64,000 nucleotides of DNA from positions 4,044,501-4,108,500 of the forward strand of contig NZ_CP006644.1 of NCBI RefSeq assembly GCF_000512205.2, written 5' to 3'. Positions 1-8,798 of this stretch are shown piece by piece; position 1 is the stretch's first letter, and each line of letters begins with the position of its first letter. Source of the DNA: Sphingomonas sanxanigenens DSM 19645 = NX02. Its GTDB lineage: Bacteria; Pseudomonadota; Alphaproteobacteria; Sphingomonadales; Sphingomonadaceae. Made by a program: the position numbers and the translations under genes. The notes under the pieces were generated by a model, which saw nothing but the letters and a program-made list of their open reading frames with translations, was not told the origin of the DNA and made no database searches.

Positions 1-392
1 TCGCGGATCGTCGTCACCCCCGACAGCAGGATCGCCCGCGCGTTGACCGTCGACGCGAGCGCCACGTCGAGCGGCGAATAGGTCATCGTCTTGGCGATCG
101 GATTGCCCGTGCGCGGCAGCGAGGTGATGTGGGTGTGGCCGTCGACAAGGCCGGGCATTACGGTCTCGTCCTTGAGATCGATCACCTCGGCACCGGCCGG
201 GGTGACGTGGCCCGGCACCACCGAGACGATCCGGTCGTCCCTGATGACGATGCTCGACGGGCCCTGCAGCACGCGCTTCTCGCCATCGAACAGCCGGCCG
301 GCATGGATCACCCGATCCTGCGCGGCGGCGCCGCCCGCGCCCAACACCAGCGCGAGCAGCGCTGCACCCGCCTTGACCCCATGAACTTGCAT
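1..392 (-). CDS. Amidohydrolase family protein, N-terminal part (cut by window edge)
   Basis: This is the first ~130 codons of a metal-dependent amidohydrolase; the rest lies left of base 1. A signal peptide is visible (ATG at 392, hydrophobic ALLALVLGAGGAAA, then AQD), so the product is probably periplasmic. After it come the small beta-sandwich region and the start of the metallo-barrel with the hallmark GLVDGHTH (two metal-binding His), followed by an SGVTTIRD stretch typical of imidazolonepropionase-like and prolidase-like amidohydrolases. The gene runs leftward and lies just downstream of the MFS transporter on the same strand, with an 18-base gap, so they may be co-transcribed. The substrate cannot be inferred. 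Confidence 0.85.
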   Translation of the reverse strand, partial: MQVHGVKAGAALLALVLGAGGAAAQDRVIHAGRLFDGEKRVLQGPSSIVIRDDRIVSVVPGHVTPAGAEVIDLKDETVMPGLVDGHTHITSLPRTGNPIAKTMTYSPLDVALASTVNARAILLSGVTTIR

Positions 393-409
393 ATTCGCCC
401 CCTTCGGCA

Positions 410-1639
410 TCACGTGATCGAAACCTGTCCGCCGCGCGCGCGCGCGCCATAGGGGCTGAGCAGCAGCACCAGCCCGGCGGCGCACATGCAGATGGGAACG
501 CCGACCGCGAGGATCGCGGTGTAGGATCCGGTCTGGTCGTACACGAAGCCGAAGGCGAGCGGCCCCAGCCCCATCGCCACCATCACCGCGGCGAACAAGG
601 TCGAGAAGATCTGCGCGAAGCTGCGCAGCCCGAAATAGCGGCTGGTGAGATAGGCGAGCATATCGACTTCCGCCCCCAGGCTGCCGCCCAGCAGCAGCGC
701 CGCCGGCAGAAAGGCCCAGAGCGGCAGCGGCAGCGCGAGCAGTGCGAGGCCGATGGCGGAGAGCGAGAAGAACAGGAAGGCGATGCGCCGCGCATCGTGC
801 CGATCGACCATGAAGCCGATCAGCAACCGGCCGGCAAAGGCGGCCATGCCGAACAGCGAGGCGATCCACGCCGCCTCCGCCGCCGGGACGCCGCGATCCA
901 GCAGCAGCGAAACGAGGTGCGGGATCAGCCCGTAGAGCACGAAGGCGAGCACCACGAAGATGCCGCCCAGCACCCAGAAATCGGGCTTGCGCATCGCCTC
1001 GCCCATCGTGGCGCCCTGCACGCCCGCATGCGCCTCCGGCCGGTCGTGCGGCGCTTCATGCGCGGGCGCCTCGCGCAGCACCAGCAGCGTCAGCGGCACG
1101 GTGGTCGCGAGCAGGAGCACGCCGAGCCCGATATAACCCGCGCGCCACCCCATGTCCGCGACCAGCGCCTGCGTGAGCACGGGCACATAGGCGAAGCCGA
1201 GCCCGGTGCCGCTGCCGGCGATGCCGATCGCCAGCCCTCGCCGGTGATCGAACCAGCCGGTGATGATCCGCATATAAGCGGTGCTGTTCGATCCCACCGC
1301 GATCGTACCGATCGCCACATAGAGCGCGATGAACTGCCAATAGGCCTGCACGAACCCCAGCCCGATCATGCAGCCGGCGAGCAGCAGCACCGACGGGATG
1401 AGCACCCGGCGCGCGCCCAGCGTATCGATCAGCCGGCCGGCGATCGGCATGCAGGCGGCGGTCGCCAGCATCATGATCGAGACCGCGGCGCTGATCTCGG
1501 TGCGGCTCCAGCCGAATTCGCGCGCCAGCGGCTCGGCGGCGATGCCCAACGAGGAAAGCCCGAAGGCAGCCGGACCGGTCGAGATCCCGAACAGGCTGAC
1601 GATGACGACCAGCCATGGCCGGATGCGTGAATTGGGCAT
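410..1639 (-). CDS. MFS transporter (monocarboxylate / oxalate-formate antiporter-like)
   Basis: This 409-residue inner-membrane protein has about 12 hydrophobic segments. The loop motif GWFDHRRGLAIGIAGSGTG, followed by a second six-helix half, is typical of the monocarboxylate and oxalate/formate group of the major facilitator superfamily, so uptake of an organic acid is likely. The ATG at 1639 begins MPNSRIRPWL. It lies downstream of the GntR-type regulator on the same strand with a 94-base gap holding a perfect inverted repeat (1709-1727) that resembles the repeats beside the regulator's own promoter. Transporter and regulator therefore probably serve one inducible catabolic unit. Confidence 0.85.
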   Translation of the reverse strand: MPNSRIRPWLVVIVSLFGISTGPAAFGLSSLGIAAEPLAREFGWSRTEISAAVSIMMLATAACMPIAGRLIDTLGARRVLIPSVLLLAGCMIGLGFVQAYWQFIALYVAIGTIAVGSNSTAYMRIITGWFDHRRGLAIGIAGSGTGLGFAYVPVLTQALVADMGWRAGYIGLGVLLLATTVPLTLLVLREAPAHEAPHDRPEAHAGVQGATMGEAMRKPDFWVLGGIFVVLAFVLYGLIPHLVSLLLDRGVPAAEAAWIASLFGMAAFAGRLLIGFMVDRHDARRIAFLFFSLSAIGLALLALPLPLWAFLPAALLLGGSLGAEVDMLAYLTSRYFGLRSFAQIFSTLFAAVMVAMGLGPLAFGFVYDQTGSYTAILAVGVPICMCAAGLVLLLSPYGARARGGQVSIT

Positions 1640-1708
1640 GTGCGCGAAATCCCCGAAGCCGCATCTATGCGTGCGGGGCTTACGATAGGGCCGTGCCGAT
1701 CCCTGTCA

Positions 1709-1727
1709 ATGTATGACAATCATACAT
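1709..1727. promoter_or_regulatory. Inverted repeat upstream of MFS gene, probable GntR operator
   Basis: The sequence ATGTATGA-CAA-TCATACAT is a perfect inverted repeat with 8-base arms and a 3-base spacer. It lies between the GntR-type gene and the MFS gene it could control. Its ATGTAT core matches the repeats at 2466-2500. Binding is inferred, not shown. Confidence 0.55.
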
Positions 1728-1733
1728 CGATCG

Positions 1734-2381
1734 TCACGATCGGCCGCGCAGCGCCGATCCACCCACCCGATCGAGAAAGGCGGTGACTTCGTGCTCGGCT
1801 GCGTCCGCATCGCCGCGGCCGATCGCCGCGATCAGCAGTCGCTCGGCCGCCAGCGTCGCCTCGCGGTTGGCGGCGATGCGATAGAGTTGCTCGCGGCCCA
1901 GCCGGAAGGCGTCGTCCACCAGCGCCGCGCAGCGCGCCAGAAGCCGGTTGTCCGCGAGCAGACGGATCTCGTCGCGCAGGCGATAATGCGCCGTCGCGAA
2001 GCTCTTGGCGCGGCCCGCCTGATGCGCCGCGGCCATCTTCTCGATTTCGCGCTCCATTGCGGAGATGCCGGCGCCCCCGCGCACCGCCACTGCCGCTTCT
2101 CGCGCGATCGCGATGTCGAGCACCCGTCGCGCCGCCAGCCGTTCCCGCCGCGCCGACGCATCCTCGCGCGGCAGCGCATAGCCGCGATCGGCGGGGTCGA
2201 GCACGCCCTCCCGCGCGAGCCGGATCAGCGCCTCGCGCACCGGCGTGCGGGAGACGCCGAAGCGTTCGGCGATATCCACCTCGATGATGCGGTCGCCCGG
2301 CGCGATCGCGCCGGCCTCGATCTGATCGCACAGCCGCGCCGCAACCTTGTCGCTCAACCGCTCCGTCGCTCGCTTGGCCAT
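1734..2381 (-). CDS. GntR family transcriptional regulator (FCD/FadR-type)
   Basis: This 215-residue regulator has an N-terminal winged helix-turn-helix (about residues 28-63, with GVSRTPVREALIRLAREG, the GntR signature) followed by an all-helical ligand-binding domain of the FCD type. The start MAKRATERL at 2381 was chosen because the reading frame upstream of it runs through the repeated GTATACATT sites and is not protein-like. It diverges from the TauD-type dioxygenase gene, with three phased repeats in between, the usual layout for an autoregulated local repressor that responds to an acid or acyl-CoA intermediate. Confidence 0.85.
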   Translation of the reverse strand: MAKRATERLSDKVAARLCDQIEAGAIAPGDRIIEVDIAERFGVSRTPVREALIRLAREGVLDPADRGYALPREDASARRERLAARRVLDIAIAREAAVAVRGGAGISAMEREIEKMAAAHQAGRAKSFATAHYRLRDEIRLLADNRLLARCAALVDDAFRLGREQLYRIAANREATLAAERLLIAAIGRGDADAAEHEVTAFLDRVGGSALRGRS

Positions 2382-2465
2382 AATTTCCCAGTCGTCTCGC
2401 TCGCCCGTGTACCGCGCGGGCCCGGCACTGACAAACCCCCGCCTCCGACAGGCTGCATCGGCCGC

Positions 2466-2500
2466 AATGTATACATTCAGTATACATTGCGTATACATTG
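2466..2500. promoter_or_regulatory. Three phased GTATACATT repeats in a divergent promoter, probable GntR operator
   Basis: The 9-mer GTATACATT occurs three times, at 2469, 2480 and 2491, each exactly 11 bases apart, roughly one helical turn. The first copy lies in the perfect 12-base palindrome AATGTATACATT (2466-2477). The array sits between the divergent GntR and TauD-type genes, so it could control both. Confidence 0.65.
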
Positions 2501-2544
2501 ATGGTCGAATCAGCGCTCCGGCCCGGCCGGACAGAGGAGAATCC

Positions 2545-3357
2545 ATGGCCTACCGCACGATCACCGCCGAACAGCTCACACCGCGCATCGGCGCCATCGT
2601 CTCGGGCATCGATCTCACCGCGCCGCTTTCGGCCGGGCAGGTGGCCGACCTTCACCAGGCCATCGCCGACCATCAGGTGATCTTCTTCCGCAACCAGCCG
2701 CTCGATCCGGTGTCGCTGAAGCGGCTGGGCCTCCATTTCGGCAATCTCCAGGCGCACGCGCTGAAGGGGCTTCCCGACCATCCCGAAGTGCGCAAGCTCC
2801 ACGCCGACGAGACCTCGAAGCATGTCGCCGGAGAGGAATGGCACAGCGACATGACATGCGCGACGAAGCCGCCGATGGGCAGCATCCTCTATCTTCACAC
2901 CTTGCCCACCGCCGGCGGCGATACCGCCTTTTCCAGCATGTATGCCGCCTATGACGCGCTGTCTGACCGGATGAAGGCCTATCTCGAAGGGCTCACCGCC
3001 ACGCACGACGGCCGGCTGGCGTTCGGCCGCTTCGATCCGACCGGAAGCTATCCGGTCGCCGTCCACCCGGTGATCCGGGTCCATCCCGTCACCGGCCGCA
3101 AGGCGCTGTTCGTCAACAAGGGCTTCACCAGCCACATCAACGAATTGCCGCCAGCGGAGAGCGAGGCGGTGCTCGACTTCCTCTATCGCCATGTCGAGAA
3201 CGCCTATTTTCAGTGCCGCTTCAAGTGGGAGCAGCATTCGGTGGCGTTCTGGGACAATCGCTGCACCCAGCATTTGGCGATCTGGGATTATTTCCCGCAG
3301 GTCCGCTCAGGCTTCCGCGTCCAGATCGAAGATCCGGATCTCGCTGCCGCGGCGTAA
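2545..3357 (+). CDS. TauD/TfdA-family Fe(II)/2-oxoglutarate dioxygenase
   Basis: This 270-residue cytoplasmic dioxygenase would couple oxidative decarboxylation of 2-oxoglutarate to hydroxylation of a substrate, as TauD does with taurine and TfdA with 2,4-D. The facial triad is visible: His100 and Asp102 in EEWHSDMTC, and His243 in CTQHLAIWD. Arg258 in FRVQIED would bind the 2-oxoglutarate carboxylate. The length is normal for the family. ATG at 2545 follows GAGGAGAATCC, a good ribosome site. It diverges from the GntR regulator and shares its operator array. The substrate is unknown; taurine is only one option in this family. Confidence 0.9.
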   Translation: MAYRTITAEQLTPRIGAIVSGIDLTAPLSAGQVADLHQAIADHQVIFFRNQPLDPVSLKRLGLHFGNLQAHALKGLPDHPEVRKLHADETSKHVAGEEWHSDMTCATKPPMGSILYLHTLPTAGGDTAFSSMYAAYDALSDRMKAYLEGLTATHDGRLAFGRFDPTGSYPVAVHPVIRVHPVTGRKALFVNKGFTSHINELPPAESEAVLDFLYRHVENAYFQCRFKWEQHSVAFWDNRCTQHLAIWDYFPQVRSGFRVQIEDPDLAAAA

Positions 3358-3374
3358 AGGCACAGCCGATCATC

Positions 3375-3405
3375 GAAGCCACCGCAGCTTTCCTGCGGTG
3401 GCTTC
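3375..3405. terminator. Hairpin between convergent genes, probable bidirectional terminator
   Basis: The 13-base stem GAAGCCACCGCAG pairs perfectly with CTGCGGTGGCTTC across a 5-base loop. It lies 17 bases after the TauD-type stop codon and before the end of the convergent MucR-type gene. There is no clear T-run, which is common in GC-rich genomes. Confidence 0.6.
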
Positions 3406-3439
3406 GGCATATGGTTCCGCCGGCAGGCGCCGGCGCTCG

Positions 3440-3922
3440 TCAGCGCGGCCGCTTGGTCGGGGGTTTATTCGACGTGGAGATGCCCAGCTTCCGCCGCGTC
3501 GGCTTGGGGGCCACGGCCAGCGCCTCGGCGGGTTTCGGCTTCCGCCCCAGTCCTGCCGCCAGCGCCAGTTCCTTGCGGCGCGCGGAATAGTCCGGCGCGG
3601 TCATCGGATAGTCGGCGGGCAGCTTGTACCGTTCCCGATAGGCCTGCGGAGTCAGGCCATGCGCCGAGAGATGCCGCGTCAACGTCGCATAGGGCTTGCC
3701 GTCGATCATCGAGATGATCTTCGCAGGGTTCGCGAGGCTTTTCCGGAGCGTCGTGGCAGGCTCATAAACGACCTCGGCAGGCGCCGGCGCAGCTTGCAGG
3801 CCTACAAGCGCCCCATGAACCTCTGCGATCAGCCCACCGACATCCCCGATCGGCAATTCATTGTTCGCAACATAGTTGGCGACGATGTCCGCCGTCATTT
3901 CGGTGAGATCGGATTCAACCAA
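3440..3922 (-). CDS. MucR/Ros-family transcriptional regulator with degenerate zinc finger
   Basis: The 160-residue product has the family's N-terminal pattern (LTEMTADIVANYVANN, oligomerisation region) and a C-terminal DNA-binding region with TLTRHLSAHGLTPQAYRERY and DYPMTAPDYSARR. In Ros and MucR this region holds a C2H2-like finger. Here both Cys positions are replaced (ISMIDGKPY) while the two His remain, as in zinc-free Ml-type homologues. I chose the TTG at 3922 because GGGAG lies 7 bases before it; the internal ATG at 3898 would remove conserved residues. It stands alone and is probably a global regulator rather than pathway-specific. The 274 bases upstream hold no recognisable gene. 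Confidence 0.8.
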   Translation of the reverse strand: MVESDLTEMTADIVANYVANNELPIGDVGGLIAEVHGALVGLQAAPAPAEVVYEPATTLRKSLANPAKIISMIDGKPYATLTRHLSAHGLTPQAYRERYKLPADYPMTAPDYSARRKELALAAGLGRKPKPAEALAVAPKPTRRKLGISTSNKPPTKRPR

Positions 3923-4196
3923 ACGAAGTCTCCCTTGTGCCGCGTACGCGAGGCACGCCGTCTCTCTGCTCGCTGAACAGCGCGGCCATGGTGCCATGTT
4001 CTTGCGACGATGGCGACCTCTCTCGGTCGCGACCACGCAGGATTGCGCCGCATGACGCAGGCAATGCGCGCCAACGGGTCGGCCGATCCGGCAACTCCCG
4101 CTTCAGCACCTTGCCGAGGGCGCCCCACGGCGGATCATCGCGAAGCACGACGACCGCCGCCGGCGTATCGCCTGGCCGGCGCGGCTTCGCGCCGTC

Positions 4197-5333
4197 TCAA
4201 TAACCCGAGAGCCGGGCGAGACGATCGGCGTGGAAGTCGGCATCGCCGAACAGTTCGGCAAGCACGCGCTGCCGCTTCATGAAGAAGCCGATATCATATT
4301 CGTCGGTCATGCCGATGCCGCCATGCATCTGCACGCCTTCCTGCACCGCGAGCAGGCTGGCGAGGCCCGCCATGCCCTTCGCCACCGAGACCGCGCGATC
4401 GGCGCCCTCGCTCCCCTCGTCGAGCAGTTGCTGCGCCTTGAGCACCGCGGCGCGCGCGACTTCAAGCTCGGCATAGAGATGCGCGGCGCGGTGCTGCAGC
4501 GCCTGGAAGCTGCCGATCGCGACGCCGAACTGCTTGCGCTCGCGCAGATAATCGACCGTCATGTCCATCGCGCCGCCGCCGACACCGAGCATCTCGGCCG
4601 CGGCACCGGCACGCACCGCGCCGAGCACGCGGTTCAGCGTTTCCCTGCCCTCGCCCACGGCGCCGATCACCGCGTCGCCATCCACCTCGACGCCGTCGAA
4701 GGCGAGCCGCGCCGCCATGCTGGCATCCGCAAGGCGGTCGGCGCCGATTGAGAGCCCCGCGACATCCTTTTCCACCGCGAACAATGTCACACCGCCCGCG
4801 TCGGCATCGCCGCCCGCGGTGCGCGCGGCGACGATCAGCAGGTCGGCGACATGGCCCAGCGGCACGAAGCGCTTGGCCCCGCTCAGCCGGAAGCCATTGC
4901 CCGAAGGCTCGGCGCGCAGCCCGATCGATTGCGGCCGATGCCGCGCGCCCTCGTCGACCGCGAGCGCCGCCACGGTCTCGCCCGCGGCAATGCCGGGCAG
5001 CCAGCGCTCCCGCTGCGCCGCGCTGCCGTCCTTCAGCGCGGTCACCGCGCCGATCGCGGTGCCGAGAAAGGGCGACGGCGTGAGGTTGCGTCCGACCTCC
5101 TCCAGCACGATCCCCGCCTCGACATGGCCGAGCCCGAGCCCGCCGTCCGCCTCGGGAATCAGGATGGCGTTGAACCCCATCTCGCCGAACTGCCGCCACA
5201 GCGCCGGCGAGAAGCCCGCCGCGTCACCGGCATCGCGCAGCGCGCGCATATGGCCGACCGGTGCCGCCCCGGCGACGAAGCCGCGCGCGGTATCGGCGAG
5301 CATCGCCTGCTCATCGTCATGGAACATCGGCAT
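4197..5333 (-). CDS. Acyl-CoA dehydrogenase subunit lacking the usual catalytic Glu
   Basis: This 378-residue protein has acyl-CoA dehydrogenase N-terminal, middle and C-terminal domains, with the flavin-contact region MHGGIGMTDEYDIG near residue 335. The position that holds the catalytic Glu in isovaleryl-CoA-type enzymes reads VLGAVRAG instead of the partner's LLGHERE, and the C-terminal YEGT or GGTSEIQ motif is replaced by LFGDADFH. It follows the next acyl-CoA dehydrogenase gene by only 3 bases. The pattern matches obligate heteromeric (alpha2beta2) FadE pairs of steroid-degrading actinobacteria, in which only one subunit carries the base. The role as a non-catalytic partner is inferred. 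Confidence 0.85.
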   Translation of the reverse strand: MPMFHDDEQAMLADTARGFVAGAAPVGHMRALRDAGDAAGFSPALWRQFGEMGFNAILIPEADGGLGLGHVEAGIVLEEVGRNLTPSPFLGTAIGAVTALKDGSAAQRERWLPGIAAGETVAALAVDEGARHRPQSIGLRAEPSGNGFRLSGAKRFVPLGHVADLLIVAARTAGGDADAGGVTLFAVEKDVAGLSIGADRLADASMAARLAFDGVEVDGDAVIGAVGEGRETLNRVLGAVRAGAAAEMLGVGGGAMDMTVDYLRERKQFGVAIGSFQALQHRAAHLYAELEVARAAVLKAQQLLDEGSEGADRAVSVAKGMAGLASLLAVQEGVQMHGGIGMTDEYDIGFFMKRQRVLAELFGDADFHADRLARLSGY

Positions 5334-5336
5334 GGC

Positions 5337-6533
5337 TCAGGCTCCCGGCAGGCCAAGGATGCGCTTGGCGATGATGTTGAGCTGGATCTCGGACGTGCCG
5401 CCCTCGATCGAATTGGCCTTGGTGCGCAGCCAGCTCCGCGCGGCGGCACCGCCATGCGATCGTTCGCTGTCCCATTCCAGCGCGTCCGATCCGCCGGCCG
5501 CCATCGCCAGTTCGTGGCGCTGCTTGTTCAGCTCGGTGCCGTAATATTTCATCATCGACGGCTGGGCGGGATGCGCCTTGCCCGCCTTCAACTGATCGAT
5601 GAAGCGTTCGGACATCGCCCGGAACGCCTCGGCACGCAGCTCGAACAGGGCGATGCGCGCACGCAGCACGGGATCGTCGAGCCGACCGTCGGGCTCGGCG
5701 CCGAGATGCGCGAGCGCCATTTCCCCCAGCGACGCCTCGCCTGCGCGCAATCCCATGCCCGAGATCATCTCGCGCTCATGGCCGAGCAGATATTTGGCCA
5801 CATCCCAGCCGCGGTTGAGGTCGCCGACCAGATTGTCCTTGGGCACCTTCACATCGTCGAAGAAGGTCTCGCAGAAGGGCGAATAGCCCGAGATCAGCAG
5901 GATCGGCCTGGTCGAGACGCCGGGCGAGGCCATATCGAACAGCACGAACGAGATGCCTCCATGCTTGTTCTCCGGATCGGTGCGGACGAGGCAGAAGATC
6001 CAGTCCGCCTTGTCGGCATAGCTGGTCCACACCTTCTGACCGTTGACGAGGAAATGATCGCCCTTGTCCTCCGCGCGCGTCGCGAGCGAGGCGAGGTCTG
6101 ATCCGGCATTGGGTTCGGAATAGCCCTGGCACCAGCGGATTTCGCCGCGCGCGATCTTCGGGAGATGATCGCGCTTCTGCGCCTCGCTGCCATATTTGAG
6201 CAAGGCCGGCCCGAGCATCGAGATGCCGAACGAGCTCAGCGGGCTGCGGCAGCCGAGCGCGGCCATCTCCTGCTGGAGGATCTTCGCCTCGGCCGGCGCC
6301 AGCCCGCCGCCGCCATAGGCGGCCGGCCAGTCGGGCACCGTCCAGCCGCGCGCGGCCATCACGTCCAGCCATTGCTTCTGCGCCGGGGAGGTGAAGCGCG
6401 CATTGCGTCCGCCCCAGCAGATATCGGCCTCCGAACGCATCGGCGTGCGCATCTCGGGCGGGCAATTCTCGATCAGCCATGCGCGCGTCTCCGCGCGGAA
6501 GGCGTCGAGCCCGGTCTGCACCGCCTCACCCAT
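5337..6533 (-). CDS. Acyl-CoA dehydrogenase (probable catalytic partner subunit)
   Basis: This 398-residue FAD enzyme would oxidise an acyl-CoA to its 2-enoyl-CoA. Visible marks are [16 protein letters not shown] (flavin and substrate region), [13 protein letters not shown], Glu near residue 253 in LLGHERE at the alternative catalytic-base position, and a C-terminal IEGGTSEIQ motif about 20 residues from the end. It overlaps the upstream hydratase/dehydrogenase fusion by 8 bases and is followed at once by a second, partner-like acyl-CoA dehydrogenase. The three genes form one leftward beta-oxidation operon. Chain length or ring specificity cannot be read from the sequence. Confidence 0.9.
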   Translation of the reverse strand: MGEAVQTGLDAFRAETRAWLIENCPPEMRTPMRSEADICWGGRNARFTSPAQKQWLDVMAARGWTVPDWPAAYGGGGLAPAEAKILQQEMAALGCRSPLSSFGISMLGPALLKYGSEAQKRDHLPKIARGEIRWCQGYSEPNAGSDLASLATRAEDKGDHFLVNGQKVWTSYADKADWIFCLVRTDPENKHGGISFVLFDMASPGVSTRPILLISGYSPFCETFFDDVKVPKDNLVGDLNRGWDVAKYLLGHEREMISGMGLRAGEASLGEMALAHLGAEPDGRLDDPVLRARIALFELRAEAFRAMSERFIDQLKAGKAHPAQPSMMKYYGTELNKQRHELAMAAGGSDALEWDSERSHGGAAARSWLRTKANSIEGGTSEIQLNIIAKRILGLPGA

Positions 6534-8577
6534 TGAAGGTCTCGCCCTTCGCTGCCCTGGCCTTCAGCAGCTCGGAAACGCGCAGTGCCGGCATCCGCGC
6601 GGCATGCTTCTCCAGCCCCGCGACGACGGTATCGAGGCCGATCGTATCCGCCCAGAACATCGGGCCGCCCGTCCAGGCCGGCCAGCCATAGCCGTTGAGC
6701 CAGACGATATCGATGTCCGAGGCACGCTGCGCGATCCCCTCTTCGAGGATCAGCGCGCCTTCATTGACCATCGGGTAGAGCAGCCGCTCCAGGATCTCCT
6801 CGTCGGAAATGCTGCGCTGTTCCGTGCCCGCTTTCGCGGCGAAGTCGGCGATGATCGCCTCAGCCTCGGCCGAGGGGGTGCGGTTGCGGCTGGCGTCATA
6901 ATCGTAGAAGCCGCGGCCGTTCTTCTGCCCGCGCAGGCCCGCTTCACAGAGCCGGTCCCGCAGCGTCTCGCCGTTCGATTTCGCCGGATCCCAGCCGATG
7001 TCGAGCCCGGCGAGATCGGCCATCTGGAACGGCCCCATCGGGAAGCCGAAATCGAGCAGCACGCGATCGACATCGACCGGCCGCGCGCCTTCCATCAGCA
7101 GCGCATTGGCCTCGCGCTGGCGCGGCGACAGCATGCGGTTGCCGATGAAGCCGTGGCAGACGCCCGAGACGACCGCGATCTTCCCGATCCTGCGTGCCAG
7201 CCCCATGCAGGTCGCCAGCACCGCCGGCGCGGTCTTCGCCCCGCGCACGATCTCGAGCAGCTTCATGACGTTGGCGGGGGAGAAGAAATGTAGGCCGATC
7301 ACCGCTTCCGGCCGGCTGGTTGCCGCGGCGATCTCGTCGACGTCGAGATAGCTCGTATTGGTCGCGAGGATCGCGCCCTGCTTGACGATGGCGTCGAGGC
7401 GGCCGAACACCTCCTTCTTGATCTCCATCAGCTCGAACACCGCCTCGATCACGAGGTCGCAATCGGCGAGGTCGGCATAATCGAGCGAACCGGCGAGGTT
7501 GCCCATCGCCTTTTCCACCGCCTCGGCGGTCATCCGCCCCTTGGCCGCGCTCGCCTCGTAATTCTTGCGGATGATGGCGATGCCGCGATCGAGCGCGGCC
7601 TGCTCGCGCTCGATGATCGTCACGGGGATACCCGCGGTCAGGAAGTTCATCGCGATGCCGCCGCCCATCGTGCCGGCACCGAGGATGCCCACCTTCGCGA
7701 TCGGCAGCGTCTGCGTGTCGGCGGGCAGCCCGTCGATCTTGGCCGCCGCGCGCTCGGCGAAGAACAGGTGGCGCAATGCCCTGGACTGGGTACCGTTCAT
7801 CAGCTTGAGGAACAGCGCACGCTCCTTCGCCACGCCCTCGGCATAGGGCAGCGCCACCGCCGCCTCGACCGCCTGGATGCAGGCTTCCGGCGCCTCGAAG
7901 CCCTTCAGCCGCCGCGCGTTGGCCTTGCGGAACGCGGCGAAGGTGGCGGCATCCGCGCCGGCGATGCGATCGGCGCGCGTGCTCGCGACCGGATGCGCGT
8001 CCTTGTCGGCGACGGCGCGCGCAAAGGCGATCGCCTCGGCGAGCAGCAGATCGTCCGCGACCAGCGCGTCGACCAGCCCGATCGCCGCAGCCTTCTTCGC
8101 CGGGATCGGATCGCCCGTCACGATCATCGCCAGCGCCGGTTCGACGCCGACCACGCGCGGCAGCCGCTGCGTGCCGCCGGCGCCAGGCAGCAGCCCCAGC
8201 TTGACCTCGGGCAGGCCGAGCTTCGCCGATGCGGCAGCGATGCGATAATGGCAGCCCAGGGCGACCTCCAGCCCCCCGCCGAGCGCGGTGCCATGGATTG
8301 CGGCGACCACCGGCTTGCCGCTCGCCTCGATCGCGTCGATCACCGCAGGCAGGCCGGGTTCGCGCGGCGGCTTGCCGAATTCGGTGATGTCGGCACCGGC
8401 GAAGAAGGTGCGGCCGGCCGCGGCGATCACCACCGCCTTCACCTGCGGGTCGCCTTCCGCTTCGGCAATCGCCGCGGCCAGCCCCTGCCGGACATCCGCG
8501 GAGAGCGCGTTCACCGGCGGATTGTCCGAGGTGACGATCAGGACGTCGCCGTCGCGGCGCGTGGTTATCGCAGGCAT
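6526..8577 (-). CDS. Bifunctional enoyl-CoA hydratase / 3-hydroxyacyl-CoA dehydrogenase (FadB/FadJ-like)
   Basis: This 683-residue fusion would carry out two successive beta-oxidation steps: hydration of 2-enoyl-CoA and NAD-dependent oxidation of 3-hydroxyacyl-CoA. The N-terminal crotonase domain has both catalytic acids, Glu104 (GGGLEVALG) and Glu124 ([15 protein letters not shown]), and the oxyanion loop. The dehydrogenase domain begins near residue 295 with the Rossmann motif [10 protein letters not shown] and has the catalytic His near residue 429 in [13 protein letters not shown]. The ATG at 8577 follows AAGGAGAAGAC, an excellent ribosome site. It is first in the operon with the two acyl-CoA dehydrogenases and diverges from the acyl-CoA synthetase. 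Confidence 0.93.
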   Translation of the reverse strand: MPAITTRRDGDVLIVTSDNPPVNALSADVRQGLAAAIAEAEGDPQVKAVVIAAAGRTFFAGADITEFGKPPREPGLPAVIDAIEASGKPVVAAIHGTALGGGLEVALGCHYRIAAASAKLGLPEVKLGLLPGAGGTQRLPRVVGVEPALAMIVTGDPIPAKKAAAIGLVDALVADDLLLAEAIAFARAVADKDAHPVASTRADRIAGADAATFAAFRKANARRLKGFEAPEACIQAVEAAVALPYAEGVAKERALFLKLMNGTQSRALRHLFFAERAAAKIDGLPADTQTLPIAKVGILGAGTMGGGIAMNFLTAGIPVTIIEREQAALDRGIAIIRKNYEASAAKGRMTAEAVEKAMGNLAGSLDYADLADCDLVIEAVFELMEIKKEVFGRLDAIVKQGAILATNTSYLDVDEIAAATSRPEAVIGLHFFSPANVMKLLEIVRGAKTAPAVLATCMGLARRIGKIAVVSGVCHGFIGNRMLSPRQREANALLMEGARPVDVDRVLLDFGFPMGPFQMADLAGLDIGWDPAKSNGETLRDRLCEAGLRGQKNGRGFYDYDASRNRTPSAEAEAIIADFAAKAGTEQRSISDEEILERLLYPMVNEGALILEEGIAQRASDIDIVWLNGYGWPAWTGGPMFWADTIGLDTVVAGLEKHAARMPALRVSELLKARAAKGETFNG

Positions 8578-8798
8578 GTCTTCTCCTTGGGCGGTCGTTC
8601 GGCGAGGGCCGACCCGGCGAGGATGCAACGCCGCGCGACGATCCGCCACGCTGCCGCCGAAGCCCCTCTCCGAAACATACCCTCTTTCTTAATTTCTCGA
8701 CTCATCGTCGTGATGAAGCTAGGGATAATCACTGTGATGCGGAAGAATCAAGGATAAGCCGCACATACCGACATTTGAGATTGTAGGGAGAGGTGCCG

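Noticed and set aside
1720-3273. Long reverse-strand open frame (517 codons) across GntR and TauD genes
   Set aside because: It is antisense to the TauD-type gene for most of its length, has low-complexity Arg-rich translation, and conflicts with two well-supported genes.
3923-4196. Gene between MucR-like and acyl-CoA dehydrogenase genes
   Set aside because: Short frames on both strands lack starts with ribosome sites and any recognisable sequence.
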